From contig NZ_WSZK01000035.1 in the NCBI RefSeq assembly GCF_009791395.1, forward strand, positions 1 through 57,198: a stretch of 57,198 bases of DNA, read 5' to 3'. Positions within the stretch are counted from its first letter, which is position 1, and the number at the start of each line of letters is the position of its first letter. Positions 49,093 through 57,198 of the stretch are shown in pieces. The notes under the pieces were generated by a model that saw nothing but the letters and a program-made list of their open reading frames with translations, ran no database searches and was not told the DNA's origin. Both the position numbers and the translations under genes were made by a program. The DNA is from Halomarina oriensis. Lineage in GTDB: Archaea > Halobacteriota > Halobacteria > Halobacteriales > Haloarculaceae.

Positions 49093-51762
49093 TCAGTCCG
49101 CCAGCACCGACACCAGTTCGTTCTCGCGTTCGACCGTCGAGCGGTTCGAGGTGGGATCTTTCTCGACGTGGATGAGGTCGTCGGCCGCCCCCACGAGTTC
49201 CTCGTCGTGGCTGACGACGACGATCTGTTCGACGCCCACGTCGCGCATCGACTCGACGAGTTCGACCAGTTTCGAGACGTGTCCCGAGTCGAGAAACACC
49301 GTCGGCTCGTCGAGGATGAGCGGCGGCATCGGTGCGGCCCCCTCGATGCCCTCCGCGAGCAGGCGGTAGATGGCACAGCGCAGCGAGAGGTTGAACAGCG
49401 CGCGCTCGCCCCCCGACAGCTGTTCGGGGTCGAGCGGTTCGCCGTCCTTCTGGTAGACCGTCAGCGAGTAGTCGCCGTCCAGTTCGATGCGGGCGTAGGA
49501 ATCGTTCTGGTAGACCAGGTCGAACGTCTCGTTGAGCAGCGACTCGAGTTTGTCGACGTTGCGCTGTCGTAACTCGGCACGCAGGCCGGCGTACATCTCC
49601 TGTAGCTCCTCGGTCTCCTCGTAGAGCGTGTCGAGGCGCTCGACGGTCGCTTCGAGGGCGTCGCGCCGCTCGCGCAGGTCGTCGAGTGCGGCCAGTTCGT
49701 TCCGGACGGCTCCGACGTCGCCCTGAAGGTCGTCACGCTGCTCGCGGAGCGTTGGGAGCGCGTCGTCGGCCCACTCGACGTACTCCTCGGCACCGTCGCG
49801 GTTCGTCCGGGCCTTCTCGATGGCCGCTTCGTCGAACGCCTCTGCCAACTCCTCGCGCTGGTCGCGCACCTCGCGGAGTCGCTCGCGGCGTTCGTCGTTC
49901 ATCGAGTCGAGTTTCTCGCGGTCCTCGCGGAGCCGTTCGCGTTCGGCCTCGGCGTCGGCGAGTCGTTCGACGGCGTCGGCGAGCGCGTCGAGTCGCTCAC
50001 GAGCCGTCTTGACCGTCTGCCGTTCGGCGTTCACCTCGGCGACGACTTCGCGGCAGTCGTCGGCCGCGGCGGCGGCCTCGCCCGCTTCCTCGCGTTTCTC
50101 CGCGGCGTCGGCCTCGAACTCGTCGGCCTGCTCGCGCAGTCGTTCGGCACGCTCGCGCTTCTCGGTGACGTCCTCGGCCGCGCTCTCGACGAGTGCGCGC
50201 TGGTCGGTCTGCTTCGATTCGAGGGACGCGAGGTCGGTCGCCAGCGCGACCAGTTCCTCGGCGGTCTCGAGCCTCGCTTCGGCCTCCTCGCGGGCCTCTC
50301 TCGCGTCGGCCAGTTCGGCTTCGAGTTCCTCGACGCGGTCGCGCCGGTCCGCGATGGCCTCGACGTGTGGCGAGTCCTCGACCGGCTGACCACACTCGGG
50401 GCACTTCCCCTCGTCGCGGAGGCGTTCGGCCTCGGTGAGCGAGTCGCGGGCGGTGCCGAGTTCGGTGTCGAGCGACGTGACCCGGTCGCGGGCCTCGCGT
50501 GCCCGTTCGGCCGTCCGCTCGCGGTACTCCTCGACGGTGTCGCGGTCACAGGGCGCTTGCTCGAACCGGGCGCGTTTCTCGGCGATGTCGGCGTCGCGCT
50601 CCTCGATGGTCTCGCGTCGCTCCTCGACGCGGTCGGCGCGGTCGGTCGCTTCCGCGTCGGCCGTCTCGGCCTCCGTCCGCGCTTCGTCCGCCCGTTCGTC
50701 GAGGGCGTCCGCTTCGTCACGGAGGCGTTCGGCGCGGTTCGAGTGGTTCTGTGCTTCGATACGCTGTGCTTCGAGGCGGTCCCGGAGTTCGTCGTCACGG
50801 TCTTCGAGCACGTCGAGACGCTCGTCGATGGCCGACGGGTCCGCCGCGTCGAGGTCGCTCGCCGCCAGCAACTCCTCGCGCTCCTCCCGAGCGTCGTCGG
50901 CCGTCTCGCGGAGCTCCGAGAGCCGGTCGCCGTGTTCCTGTCGCTCGCGCTGCGCCTCGGCGATACGCTCCCGAAGCTCCTCGATAGTCTCGGCGAGATC
51001 GTCGAGGCGCTCGCGGCGTTCGGTGGCCTCGTCGAGACGGCGCTGTTCGTGGTCGCGGGTCTTGACGGCCTGCTCGCGGCGCTCTTCGACCTCCTCGATC
51101 TTCTCGTTCTTCCGGTCGCGCTCCGTCCGAAGCCGGTTCAGTCGGCCGTGGAGGTCCGCCTCTTCCTTCTCGGCGACCTCGCGGCGCTTGTCGTCGAGCA
51201 ACTCCCGCTTGGCGTCACGGACGCGCCCGACACCGCGGCGGGCCATGCTGGCCCGCTCGCGGTACTCCTCCAGCGTGCCGAGCTGGAGGAGGTCGTCGAT
51301 CATGTCCTGCCGGTCGCCCGGCGAGGCGTTGATGAGCTTGTTGACCTCGCCCTGCCGGACGTAGGCGCAGTTGACGAACGCCTCGGCGTCCATCCGGAGC
51401 AGGTCCTCGACGAACCCGCGGACGTCCCGCGCACCCTCGACGGACCCCTGGGGCGTCTCCAGAACGCACGTCGCGGTCTGGGCACGCTCGGCGGTGGAGC
51501 GCACGCGGCGTTCGAGGTGGTAGCGTTCGCCGCCGTGGACGAACCAGAGTTCGACGGTGGCGTCCTCGGCACCGATAGTGACCACCTCGTCGAGCGTCGT
51601 GTCGAGGGCCGTCGCGCCGTAGAGCGCGAAGAAGCAGGCTTCGAGCAGCGAGGACTTCCCGCTGCCGTTCAGCCCGAAGATGACCGTCACGCCGTCGTCG
51701 AGGTCGACGTCGGCGTCGGCGTAGCACTTGAAGTTCTCCAGGCGGACGCGCTCGAAGCGCAT
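49093..51762 (-). CDS. rad50: DNA double-strand break repair ATPase Rad50
   Basis: 889 aa. N-terminal Walker A GLNGSGKSSLLEACFFAL with ENFKCYADADVDL. The Q-loop region is YVRQGEVNKLI. A long coiled coil spans about residues 170-740, broken by the zinc hook KCPECGQPVEDS near residues 452-460. The C-terminal signature is QLSGGERALFNLSLR and Walker B is PLILDEPTVFLDSGH. With Mre11 it tethers and processes broken DNA ends. Its ATG overlaps the mre11 stop (TGATG). Confidence 0.97.
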   Translation of the reverse strand: MRFERVRLENFKCYADADVDLDDGVTVIFGLNGSGKSSLLEACFFALYGATALDTTLDEVVTIGAEDATVELWFVHGGERYHLERRVRSTAERAQTATCVLETPQGSVEGARDVRGFVEDLLRMDAEAFVNCAYVRQGEVNKLINASPGDRQDMIDDLLQLGTLEEYRERASMARRGVGRVRDAKRELLDDKRREVAEKEEADLHGRLNRLRTERDRKNEKIEEVEERREQAVKTRDHEQRRLDEATERRERLDDLAETIEELRERIAEAQRERQEHGDRLSELRETADDAREEREELLAASDLDAADPSAIDERLDVLEDRDDELRDRLEAQRIEAQNHSNRAERLRDEADALDERADEARTEAETADAEATDRADRVEERRETIEERDADIAEKRARFEQAPCDRDTVEEYRERTAERAREARDRVTSLDTELGTARDSLTEAERLRDEGKCPECGQPVEDSPHVEAIADRRDRVEELEAELADAREAREEAEARLETAEELVALATDLASLESKQTDQRALVESAAEDVTEKRERAERLREQADEFEADAAEKREEAGEAAAAADDCREVVAEVNAERQTVKTARERLDALADAVERLADAEAERERLREDREKLDSMNDERRERLREVRDQREELAEAFDEAAIEKARTNRDGAEEYVEWADDALPTLREQRDDLQGDVGAVRNELAALDDLRERRDALEATVERLDTLYEETEELQEMYAGLRAELRQRNVDKLESLLNETFDLVYQNDSYARIELDGDYSLTVYQKDGEPLDPEQLSGGERALFNLSLRCAIYRLLAEGIEGAAPMPPLILDEPTVFLDSGHVSKLVELVESMRDVGVEQIVVVSHDEELVGAADDLIHVEKDPTSNRSTVERENELVSVLAD

Positions 51763-53096
51763 CAGTAGTCACCCCACGTCGACTGCCCGTCGCCGTCGGC
51801 CTCTACCGTCGCCTCCTCCGGTGGCGTCTCGGAGGGGACCGAGTCGTCGGTCCGTCCGTCCTCGTCCGAGGCGTCGTCATCGTCGGGAGTATCCTCGTCG
51901 GGAGCATCCTCGTCTGGGACGTCGTCGGTCGTCCCGTCGGCCGCCGTCTCGTCCGCTACCGCGGGGTCGGTGTCCTCGGCCGATGGCCCGGCCCGTGTGA
52001 ACGCGTCGGCCTCGTCGACGATGTCGCGGACCCGCGATTCGACCTCGTCGGCGACGTTCGAGTCGGCGACCTTGCTCGCGCGGATGGTCTCGTCGATGTC
52101 GCGGGCGGCGCTGCTGAGACCCAGTTCGCGGACCCGCTCGCGGACCGCCTCGTCGGGGTCGGCGAACGACACCTCGTACTCGGTGGTCGTCTCGAACTCC
52201 CGGCGGTCGGTGACGCGGGCGACGAGCGCACCACGCTCGTCGAGGGCCGATTCGACCTCCGCAGGGGCGATACGCTCGCCCTCGCCGTCGACCGAGACGA
52301 CGACGACACAGCCCTCGACGTCGTACTGGCTGGCCTGTTCGCGGACGCGCTCGACACCCTCGTCGGGAGCCAACTCCACGTCGACGAAGACGAACTCGCG
52401 AGTGTCGATGCCGCGCCGCGAGATGCTCACGTCGTCGTCGAACTCGACGATGTTGTAGCCGCGGTCCTCGCGTTCGTCGGCGCTCGCCCGCTCGGTCGAC
52501 CCGCAGTACGTGACCCACGTGTCCGCGACCTGCGCACGGTCGGCCTTGTGGTTGTCACCGAGCAGGAGCGCGCCGAACTCGACCGGCGATCCTTCGAGTA
52601 TCTCGCGGGCGTCCCAGTCGCCGTAGTCGAACGGCTGGAACAGGCCGTGCGTGACGAGTGCGGCGTGGTCGACGTCGTGGCTCTCGAACTCGTACTCGAG
52701 GGCGTCACGTCGGGAGCGGGGGACGAAGTCGAGCCCGTAGAACGCCGTGTTCCCGACGACGTGTGGCGAGGCGTCGAGACGGACCGCGAGGCCGAGCGAC
52801 TCGAAGAGGTCGAGCCACTGGGCGTCGCGTTTCGCCTCGTGGTTCCCGACGACGGCGAGGAAGGGGACGTCGGCGGCCGCGAGGTCCCGGAGTACGTCGA
52901 GCGTACCGAGGATGTCCGTCAGGCTCGGGCGGCGGTCGTGGAAGAGGTCGCCGGCGTGGACGACGGCGTCGACGTCGTCGTCGATGGCGTCCCGGAGGAC
53001 ACGCCGAAACGCGTCGAGGAAGTCCTGGCGACGCTCGGGCCGGTGGTACTGCTGGTACCCGATGTGGGTGTCGCCCGTGTGGATGACCCGCGTCAT
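51762..53096 (-). CDS. mre11: DNA double-strand break repair nuclease Mre11
   Basis: 444 aa. Metal motifs: VIHTGDTHIGYQQ (D-x-H), VVHAGDLFHDRRPS (GD-x2-H), FLAVVGNHEAKRD (GNHE), ALVTHGLFQ and LLLGDNHKADR. Position of the last one is the usual H-x-H, here D-N-H. The C-terminal about 100 residues are an acidic Asp/Glu/Ser/Thr tail. Forms a complex with Rad50, whose gene overlaps the stop. The two small genes upstream are on the same strand and may share the mRNA. Confidence 0.96.
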   Translation of the reverse strand: MTRVIHTGDTHIGYQQYHRPERRQDFLDAFRRVLRDAIDDDVDAVVHAGDLFHDRRPSLTDILGTLDVLRDLAAADVPFLAVVGNHEAKRDAQWLDLFESLGLAVRLDASPHVVGNTAFYGLDFVPRSRRDALEYEFESHDVDHAALVTHGLFQPFDYGDWDAREILEGSPVEFGALLLGDNHKADRAQVADTWVTYCGSTERASADEREDRGYNIVEFDDDVSISRRGIDTREFVFVDVELAPDEGVERVREQASQYDVEGCVVVVSVDGEGERIAPAEVESALDERGALVARVTDRREFETTTEYEVSFADPDEAVRERVRELGLSSAARDIDETIRASKVADSNVADEVESRVRDIVDEADAFTRAGPSAEDTDPAVADETAADGTTDDVPDEDAPDEDTPDDDDASDEDGRTDDSVPSETPPEEATVEADGDGQSTWGDY

Positions 53097-53097
53097 A

Positions 53098-53394
53098 TCA
53101 GTCTGGCACGTCTTTCGGTCCCGGCGATAAATCCGTTACGTGACCGGGGCGGAACTGATGACCGGCCCCCCGGCAGGCCTCGCGGTACCGGTCGAAGGCC
53201 AGCAACAGGCCACGACCCTCCCCGGTTCGGTCGACCACTCGACGCAGTCGGGCGAGGCCCCCGGACTCGACGAAGCTGGCCGCGGCGTCGAGGTCGCTTC
53301 TGGCGTGGTCGGCGGTCGTGAGAATCGCCTCGTCGCTCGGCGGACCGTCGGCGAGGCCGGCGAGCGCGTGCTTCACGGCGACAGGGTCGGACAC
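53098..53394 (-). CDS. Small conserved haloarchaeal protein upstream of mre11
   Basis: 98 aa. Predominantly helical, starting VKHALAGLADGPPSDEAILT then HARSDLDAAASFVESGGLARL and RGLLLAFDRYREACRG. No catalytic motif recognised. It ends 1 nt before the mre11 ATG, so it is coupled to mre11. Possibly an accessory factor for the complex or simply coexpressed. Confidence 0.78.
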   Translation of the reverse strand: MSDPVAVKHALAGLADGPPSDEAILTTADHARSDLDAAASFVESGGLARLRRVVDRTGEGRGLLLAFDRYREACRGAGHQFRPGHVTDLSPGPKDVPD

Positions 53395-53460
53395 GGGGAC
53401 GGTGGGTCGGTCTGGCTGAAAAAGGCTCGGACGGGACCGGCCGCCCGGAGCGACGCCCGA

Positions 53461-53730
53461 CTACTCGACGGTCGGCGACTGGTCGGTCAGCGAGTAGACC
53501 CGTTTCCGCGCGTCGGTGAACGAGACGCGTGCCTCGACGACGTCGGCCTCCTCCAACCGGCCGATAGCGTAGCGGACCGTTCGAGTCGGCAGCAGCGTCG
53601 CTTCCGCGAGCTGCCGTTGCGTGTGTGACCCGTCGTACTCCAGCACTTTGGCGACGAGTTTCGCGCTCGGCGGCAGGTCACGCAACGCGGCCTCCCTGTC
53701 ACACGCCGTCTGCTGCTCGCAGGTGCTCAT
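53461..53730 (-). CDS. MarR/TrmB-like winged-helix regulator
   Basis: 89 aa from ATG 53730; the ATG 21 nt further upstream lies too near the TATA box. The helix-turn-helix is LPPSAKLVAKVLEYDGSHTQ then RQLAEATLLPTRTVRYAIGR, followed by the wing VVEARVSFTDARKRVYSL. N-terminal Cys pair (STCEQQTAC) could bind metal or react to redox. It is divergent from pan2, 160 bp away, and may regulate it. Confidence 0.85.
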   Translation of the reverse strand: MSTCEQQTACDREAALRDLPPSAKLVAKVLEYDGSHTQRQLAEATLLPTRTVRYAIGRLEEADVVEARVSFTDARKRVYSLTDQSPTVE

Positions 53731-53750
53731 ACTCGCCACGTGGACATGCA

Positions 53751-53762
53751 TTTAGATAATAG
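53751..53762 (-). promoter_or_regulatory. TATA box of the winged-helix regulator
   Basis: CTATTATCTAAA on the coding strand is centred about 27 nt before ATG 53730, so the mRNA is probably leaderless and the more distant ATG is excluded. Confidence 0.6.
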
Positions 53763-53863
53763 TTCCTACTTGGAAATTACCACGGAACATTGACCTCTCG
53801 TGGGTCGATTCGGGAGCGGTGAGGCGTGACCGGCCGCTCGGCGGCATCTCGAACCGAAACCTC

Positions 53864-53870
53864 TTATGAA
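53864..53870 (+). promoter_or_regulatory. TATA box of the PAN gene
   Basis: TTATGAA is centred about 25 nt before ATG 53892, consistent with a leaderless mRNA. Confidence 0.5.
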
Positions 53871-53891
53871 CGCACGTGATAGATAGCCCCA

Positions 53892-55109
53892 ATGACCGAC
53901 ACTGTTGACGACGTCGACATGCCGTACGAAGACGACGCGTCACAGAACGACAAAATCGACTCCCTCCAGGAGCGTCTGGAGGTGCTCGAACGGCAGAACG
54001 AGGAGATGCGCGACAAACTTCTCGACGCGAACGCGGAGAACAACAAGTTCCAGCAGAAGCTAGAGCGACTGACCCACGAGAACAAGAAGCTCAAGCAGTC
54101 CCCGCTGTTCGTCGCCACCGTCCAGGAGATCACCGACGAGGGCGTCATCATCAAACAGCACGGGAACAACCAGGAGGCGCTCACCGACGTGACGCCCGAG
54201 ATGCGCGACGACCTCGAACCCGACGCGCGCGTCGCGGTGAACAACTCTCTCTCCATCGTCAAGCGTCTCGACAACGAGACGGACGTCCGCGCTCGCGTGA
54301 TGCAGGTCGAGCGCAAACCCGAGGTCTCCTACGCCGACATCGGCGGCATCGACGAACAGATCGACGAGGTCCGCGAGACCGTCGAGATGCCGCTGACCAG
54401 CCCCGAGATGTTCGACGAGGTCGGCATCGAACCGCCGAGCGGCGTCCTGCTGTACGGCCCGCCCGGCACGGGGAAGACGATGCTGGCGAAGGCCGTCGCC
54501 AACCAGACCGACGCGACGTTCATCAAGATGGCCGGCTCCGAACTCGTCCACAAGTTCATCGGCGAGGGGGCGAAACTCGTTCGGGACCTCTTCGAACTCG
54601 CCCGCCAGCACGAGCCCGCGGTCATCTTCATCGACGAGATCGACGCCATCGCCTCGAAGCGGACGGACTCGAAGACCTCCGGCGACGCCGAGGTCCAGCG
54701 CACCATGATGCAGTTGCTCGCCGAGATGGACGGCTTCGACGACCGAGGGCAGATCTCCATCATCGCCGCCACGAACCGTTTCGACATGCTCGACCGCGCC
54801 ATCCTCCGGCCCGGTCGGTTCGACCGCCTCATCGAGGTCCCCGTCCCGAGCGCCGAGGGCCGCGAACGCATCTTCCAGATCCACACGCGCTCGATGCAGG
54901 TCGACGACAGCGTCGACTTCGCGGACCTCGCGGAGGTCACCGACGAGGCCAGCGGTGCGGACATCAAGGCCATCTGTACGGAGGCCGGGATGTTCGCCAT
55001 CCGCGACGACCGGACGACCGTCGAGGTGCAGGACTTCGAGGACGCCTGGGAGAAGATCCAGCAGGGCGACGACAGCGACGGCGAGGAAGTCTCCCGGACC
55101 TTCGCCTGA
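53892..55109 (+). CDS. pan2: Proteasome-activating nucleotidase (PAN)
   Basis: 405 aa. The N-terminal coiled coil (about 20-75: LQERLEVLERQNEEMRDKLL) is followed by an OB domain (about 80-140). The AAA domain has Walker A YGPPGTGKTMLAKAVA, the pore loop around KFIGEG, Walker B AVIFIDEIDAIA and the second region of homology AATNRFDMLDRAILRPGRFDR. It unfolds substrates for the 20S proteasome. The very C-terminus is RTFA, whereas most PAN and Rpt proteins end in a hydrophobic-Tyr-X triplet. Haloarchaea usually have two PAN genes; the symbol is tentative. Confidence 0.93.
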   Translation: MTDTVDDVDMPYEDDASQNDKIDSLQERLEVLERQNEEMRDKLLDANAENNKFQQKLERLTHENKKLKQSPLFVATVQEITDEGVIIKQHGNNQEALTDVTPEMRDDLEPDARVAVNNSLSIVKRLDNETDVRARVMQVERKPEVSYADIGGIDEQIDEVRETVEMPLTSPEMFDEVGIEPPSGVLLYGPPGTGKTMLAKAVANQTDATFIKMAGSELVHKFIGEGAKLVRDLFELARQHEPAVIFIDEIDAIASKRTDSKTSGDAEVQRTMMQLLAEMDGFDDRGQISIIAATNRFDMLDRAILRPGRFDRLIEVPVPSAEGRERIFQIHTRSMQVDDSVDFADLAEVTDEASGADIKAICTEAGMFAIRDDRTTVEVQDFEDAWEKIQQGDDSDGEEVSRTFA

Positions 55110-55112
55110 ACT

Positions 55113-55132
55113 CGAAACCGCGCGCGGTTTCG
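55113..55132. terminator. GC-rich perfect palindrome after pan2
   Basis: CGAAACCGCGCGCGGTTTCG is a 20-bp perfect palindrome starting 3 nt after the pan2 stop. A hairpin with 8 or so pairs may end or stabilise the transcript. There is no T run after it, so factor-independent stop is uncertain. Confidence 0.5.
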
Positions 55133-55348
55133 CCGCGCATCTCGCGCTCTGCGAACTGCGAACCGACCGGGGACTCTCCGTTCCGGTGACGTCGATTTCT
55201 CGCCCTTCTCGTGTCCGCCAGGACGACGTCGCGTGAGTCGCGCGGCTTCGTTTCACTCGGCACGCTCCCGGCCACCGTGCCACGACCCGCAGACGGCACC
55301 ACACGACGGTTCCGATGTACCTTTGAGTCGCCACCACCTTGGCCCAGT

Positions 55349-55774
55349 ATGGACGAACAACCCGGCGTGAGCGACGAATACCGGCTGTCGAGTCCGTGGC
55401 CGATGTTCGTCGCGCTCGGCCTCGCGCTCTCCGAGGTGGGTATCGTCATCAACCTCCTCCCCATCTCCGTCGGTGGTCTGGTGCTGTTCGTCGGCAGCGT
55501 CGCCGGCATCGTGCAGGACGCCGGCTACGTCGCCCGGCCGTGGCCGCTGCTCGGTGCGCTCGGCGGGACGCTCGTGGTGCTCGGTGCGGTGCTGGTCCTG
55601 ACGCAGTCGCCCGCCTCGCCGAGCGGCGTCCTCGACACGGTCGGGTCGGCGATGGCCGCCGACGCCAGTGCGAACGTCCAGCGGGGCCTCTCCGTCGTCG
55701 TCGCCGGGACGCTGGCACTGCTCGGGAGCGCCGCTGGTACGGTCACTGGTCGGCGAAGCATCGAGGCCGCGTAG
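55349..55774 (+). CDS. Four-helix membrane protein near the terminal oxidase
   Basis: 141 aa from ATG 55349. Four hydrophobic helices: WPMFVALGLALSEVGIVINL, VGGLVLFVGSVAGIV, LLGALGGTLVVLGAVLVLT and RGLSVVVAGTLALLGSAAGT. Resembles a haloarchaeal family (possibly DUF7541) seen near cytochrome oxidase genes; the location here agrees. Function unknown. The 239-bp spacer upstream holds the palindrome after pan2. Confidence 0.82.
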   Translation: MDEQPGVSDEYRLSSPWPMFVALGLALSEVGIVINLLPISVGGLVLFVGSVAGIVQDAGYVARPWPLLGALGGTLVVLGAVLVLTQSPASPSGVLDTVGSAMAADASANVQRGLSVVVAGTLALLGSAAGTVTGRRSIEAA

Positions 55775-55785
55775 GGAATCAACAA

Positions 55786-55793
55786 CCTATTTA
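55786..55793 (+). promoter_or_regulatory. TATA box of the two-helix membrane gene
   Basis: CCTATTTA is centred about 27 nt before ATG 55817, consistent with a leaderless mRNA. Confidence 0.55.
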
Positions 55794-55816
55794 CTGCGCT
55801 CGGCGAAGCAGAAGAC

Positions 55817-56260
55817 ATGGCACCGGACGTGTTCGACCGGGAGACGATGCTCGACCTCTCGGTCAACGTTATCCCGCTGTTTATCATCCTGTTCTTCGTC
55901 GTCGTGTTCGCGGTCATCAGTCCGTTCGGCTACGCGCTGGTCCCGACGACGATTCAGATGGCACTGCTCATCGTCCCGTTCGTCGGCCTGGCCATCCTCA
56001 CCTACTACTCGGGGAAGGCCATCGCCCAGTCCGAGGCGGAACTCGAAGCCCGCGAGCGTGCGGTCGCTGGCGCGAGCGAGGTCGAAAGCTCCGACGAGGA
56101 GACCGAGTCGGTGACCGGCGAGGAGACTCGCGCGCTCGAAGACCCGGCGGTCGACGACGACGCCGACACCGAGGCGGAGACCGACACCGAGGACGCCGAC
56201 GCGGACCCCGAGACGACGGCCGACGACGCCGACGACGGGACCGAAGAGTCGGCGAACTGA
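55817..56260 (+). CDS. Two-helix membrane protein (DUF6684-like)
   Basis: 147 aa. Two membrane helices (LSVNVIPLFIILFFVVVFAVI and TIQMALLIVPFVGLAILTYY) followed by a charged helix and a long Asp/Glu/Thr tail. The pattern resembles DUF6684, a haloarchaeal family beside cytochrome c oxidase genes. It probably assists or belongs to the terminal oxidase; the family assignment is from memory. Confidence 0.82.
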   Translation: MAPDVFDRETMLDLSVNVIPLFIILFFVVVFAVISPFGYALVPTTIQMALLIVPFVGLAILTYYSGKAIAQSEAELEARERAVAGASEVESSDEETESVTGEETRALEDPAVDDDADTEAETDTEDADADPETTADDADDGTEESAN

Positions 56261-56350
56261 GTCGACGAACGAACCGGAACGAATTCGGCCGCCTGCGTGC
56301 GGTCGGAACGCGAACACAACCTTTCTAATCCCCCAGTTCCGAATGTGGAT

Positions 56351-57198
56351 ATGGAAATTTCAGGAGCGTTGCTCCCTGCGACGCCAGCGCAGGGAGCGGG
56401 TATCGGCACGTCGGGCCAGTTGGCACTGACGGCCCTGATGGGGGTGTTCCTCGTGGCCGTCTTCGTCCTGCTGACCCGCGCCGAGGACTGGCGGACGTAC
56501 ACGCCGCTCGCCGGAGGCGGCTACGGCGGCGAGTCGGGGAACGTCGTCCGTCACAAACCCGAGGGACTCACCCGCTGGCTGACGACCGTCGACCACAAGG
56601 ACATCGGGATGCTGTACGGCCTCTACGCCATCGTGGCGTTCATCTGGGGCGGTCTGGCCGTGCTCCTGATGCGGACCGAACTGTTCACCGCGGAGATGGA
56701 CGCACTCGCCGCCGTCGCCGGGTCGCAGGCCGCGGGGAACGCGCTCTACAACGGACTCCTGACGAGCCACGGCATCACGATGCTGTTCCTCTTCGGGACG
56801 CCCATCATCGCCGCATTCTCGAACTACTTCGTCCCGCTGCTCATCGGTGCGGACGACATGGCGTTCCCACGTATCAACGCCATCGCGTTCTGGCTCCTCC
56901 CGCCGGGCGCACTGCTCGTCTGGGCCGGCTTCTTCCTGCCCGGTATCGACCCGGCACAGACCTCCTGGACGATGTACACGCCGCTGTCGGTCGAACAGGT
57001 CGGCTTCGGTGCGGACCTGATGCTCCTCGGCCTGCACCTCACCGGTGTCTCGGCGACCATGGGGGCTATCAACTTCATCGCCACCATCTTCACCGAACGC
57101 GGCGACTCCGTCAACTGGGCGAACCTGGACATCTTCTCGTGGACCATCCTCACCCAGTCGGGACTCATCCTGTTCGCGTTCCCGCTGCTCGGGAGCGC
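56351..57198 (+). CDS. ctaD: Haem-copper oxidase subunit I, N-terminal part
   Basis: 282 complete codons from ATG 56351, cut by the window end (the full protein should be near 580-600 aa). After a first membrane helix (LALTALMGVFLVAVFVLLTR), the subunit I core begins: RWLTTVDHKDIGMLYGLYAI, LYNGLLTSHGITMLFLFGTP with the first haem-ligand His, and FSNYFVPLLIGADDMAFPRI. It is the proton-pumping terminal oxidase catalytic subunit. The extra N-terminal helix is characteristic of the haloarchaeal type. A CTTTCTAATC sequence about 25 nt upstream may be the promoter. Confidence 0.96.
   Translation, partial: MEISGALLPATPAQGAGIGTSGQLALTALMGVFLVAVFVLLTRAEDWRTYTPLAGGGYGGESGNVVRHKPEGLTRWLTTVDHKDIGMLYGLYAIVAFIWGGLAVLLMRTELFTAEMDALAAVAGSQAAGNALYNGLLTSHGITMLFLFGTPIIAAFSNYFVPLLIGADDMAFPRINAIAFWLLPPGALLVWAGFFLPGIDPAQTSWTMYTPLSVEQVGFGADLMLLGLHLTGVSATMGAINFIATIFTERGDSVNWANLDIFSWTILTQSGLILFAFPLLGS

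Overview
This is a stretch of a haloarchaeal chromosome (class Halobacteria). Three things point there: the very high GC with strong G/C preference at third codon positions; the Asp/Glu-rich, Lys-poor proteins; and the archaeal or haloarchaeal gene content (aIF2-alpha, Nop10, proteasome-activating ATPase, family B DNA polymerase, Mre11/Rad50, ferredoxin-dependent 2-oxoacid oxidoreductase, and an intron-bearing tRNA-Gln). Many genes have a TATA-like box 25-29 nt before the start codon, as expected for leaderless archaeal mRNAs. The genus cannot be fixed from the sequence alone. Both ends cut through genes: thymidylate synthase on the left and a haem-copper oxidase subunit I on the right.

Layout. 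1-5.0 kb: thyA end and dihydrofolate reductase, a two-gene ABC exporter, a YegP-like small protein, and an AidB-like acyl-CoA dehydrogenase broken by one extra C in a C8 run. 5.0-10.4 kb: a poly-gamma-glutamate (PGA) locus. It has a PgsB/CapB ligase, a PgsC/CapC membrane protein that is an internal tandem duplication, and two Tat-type PGA hydrolases facing each other across a tiny lipoprotein-like ORF. No PgsA/CapA is present. 10.4-23.4 kb: a GlcD-GlcF fusion dehydrogenase, a membrane-anchored winged-helix sensor, tRNA-Glu with a duplicated 3' end about 100 bp downstream, a Rieske protein, SDR, methyltransferase, YihY, amidohydrolase, EamA transporter, several small proteins, an Lrp/AsnC regulator, and a 477-bp non-coding spacer rich in hairpins. 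23.4-29 kb: korAB, a DICT-domain protein, a KaiC/RAD55-like ATPase with a degenerate P-loop, and an MBL-fold hydrolase.

29-41 kb: the aIF2alpha-nop10-PAC2 cluster, a membrane J-domain protein, a metallophosphoesterase, a Cys-rich protein, an amine-oxidase-like flavoprotein, threonine synthase, a LysE exporter, HD hydrolase, AlaX editing protein, GNAT acetyltransferase, tRNA-Gln(UUG) with a 31-nt intron, a DtxR-type metal regulator, a ferritin-like protein and an alpha/beta hydrolase. 41-45 kb: sufC-sufB-sufD iron-sulfur assembly operon. 45-57 kb: family B DNA polymerase, three small proteins, rad50-mre11 with two small upstream genes, a second-type PAN ATPase, and the start of a terminal-oxidase region.

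The most distinctive system is the PGA locus. PgsB and the double PgsC are translationally coupled and followed by a secreted hydrolase after a spacer holding three back-to-back hairpins. This suggests synthesis and controlled release of a glutamate polymer by an arrangement lacking the usual PgsA partner. The other stand-out signals are the homopolymer frameshift, the tRNA-Glu 3'-end duplication and several palindromic promoter elements.
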